From positions 434,001 to 498,000 of the forward strand of contig OY782778.1 in assembly GCA_963678255.2 (NCBI GenBank): a stretch of DNA of 64,000 nt. Direction: 5' to 3'. Numbering within the stretch: position 1 is the first letter of the stretch; each line of letters begins with the position of its first letter. Source of the stretch: G963678255 sp963678255 (lineage in GTDB: Bacteria; Cloacimonadota; Cloacimonadia; Cloacimonadales; WRIO01). Under the pieces are notes generated by a model. It saw only the letters and a program-made list of their open reading frames with translations, was not told the origin of the DNA and ran no database searches. Positions 63,490 to 64,000 of this stretch are shown piece by piece. Position numbers and translations under genes: made by a program.

Positions 63490-64000
63490 ATGCTGGTCAG
63501 TAAAAACCGTTGCAAGTCTTGTAAAGAATACCCCGGTCATCGTTTTTGTTTAAGAAAAGATAAACATATTTGTTGGAAATGCTGTAATCAAATGCGTAGT
63601 GATTTGAAATGTCCCGATGAATGTGAATATCGTTTAAGAAAGAAACATGGAGAAGTCTCATACTTACAGTTTGAAAGTAAAGTTGATTCCAAAACAGAAT
63701 ATGCTGAATTGTTTAAATATGTAGCAGATTACTGGATGCAACATGAAGTGACAGAATTAGATAGTCAACTCCCGATATTAATGTCTCAAACAGAGGACGG
63801 AAGAATTGAACTTGAAAAATACTTTTCAAAATATCAGTTTCCCCTTTTAATATCAGATTATCTCAAGCAACGGTTGAAAGTAAAAGTTCCTTGTGATCAG
63901 AAAGATGAAGCGATTCATTATGAACAGTTTGCCATAGCCTATATGAATCATCTATTATCAGGAGATTGGGATAAAGTGCTTGCCATGTATGAACCTGCAA
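63490..64000 (+). CDS. Hypothetical protein with Cys-rich N-terminal zinc-ribbon-like region (3' partial)
   Basis: The frame is open to the window end (170 codons). It starts at ATG 63490 with AGGAG upstream, 13 nt after the nadE stop, so it continues the operon. The first 45 residues hold eight cysteines (RCKSCKEYPGHRFCLRKD, then HICWKCCNQ and LKCPDECEYRL), a likely metal-binding region. The rest is helical and unrecognised. Confidence 0.8.
   Translation, partial: MLVSKNRCKSCKEYPGHRFCLRKDKHICWKCCNQMRSDLKCPDECEYRLRKKHGEVSYLQFESKVDSKTEYAELFKYVADYWMQHEVTELDSQLPILMSQTEDGRIELEKYFSKYQFPLLISDYLKQRLKVKVPCDQKDEAIHYEQFAIAYMNHLLSGDWDKVLAMYEPA

Overview
The window is an AT-rich bacterial chromosome segment. 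Two secreted proteins end in type IX secretion (Por-type A) sorting domains, one with the typical YPNPFNPST signature. There is also a DUF5777-like beta barrel and a Lys-type phosphoglycerate dehydrogenase. Together these point to the FCB superphylum, perhaps Cloacimonadota or a neighbouring candidate phylum; this placement is inference. No rRNA, tRNA or true CRISPR array was recognised.

Layout. 1-6.6 kb: a TPR/sigma-54 activator cut by the window edge, an AAA/DUF4143 ATPase, a 7-copy 50-bp array, an orphan Cache-type membrane sensor and a duplicated 330-bp repeat. 6.6-10.4 kb: a leftward operon (membrane protein, winged-helix regulator, retropepsin-like lipoprotein with PDZ) whose last gene is split by a complete IS66 element with an 8-bp target duplication. 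11-13.4 kb: an S41 peptidase flanked by direct repeats. 14-26.9 kb: a repeat and mobile-element district holding an IS110/IS1111-type element, 170-bp MITE-like elements sharing its ends, a TetR/Ntn-hydrolase operon, a decayed IS21 element and a group II intron. 26.9-30.6 kb: a DUF1016/YhcG nuclease between resolvase remnants, an orphan gene and a second array. 30.9-38.6 kb: sbcDC, duplicated four-helix-bundle genes and a BASS-type transporter, several of which end inside repeat modules. 39-51.6 kb: a quiet housekeeping/secretory block (family 3 solute-binding protein, T9SS metalloprotease, SerA, degenerate CheA-like scaffold plus CheW, a possible chaperone-usher-like trio, a large T9SS protein), with good promoters and terminators. 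52-64 kb: a triple-DOMON lipoprotein with a beta-barrel partner, a GNAT/ornithine-racemase-like pair, an S41-trypsin fusion protease, a tandemly duplicated methyltransferase, and nadE with two partners.

The most unusual property is the intergenic DNA. A small vocabulary of hairpin modules recurs in shuffled order and both orientations. Between copies the stems change on both arms so that pairing is kept, which suggests selection for folding. These modules are the landing sites of the IS110-like element, its MITE-like relatives and the group II intron, they border segmental duplications, and they supply the last codons of several genes. Functionally interesting protein sets are the CheA-like protein without a phosphotransfer domain or intact ATP site, the DOMON/beta-barrel pair, the three-gene surface-assembly cluster and the double-protease fusion.
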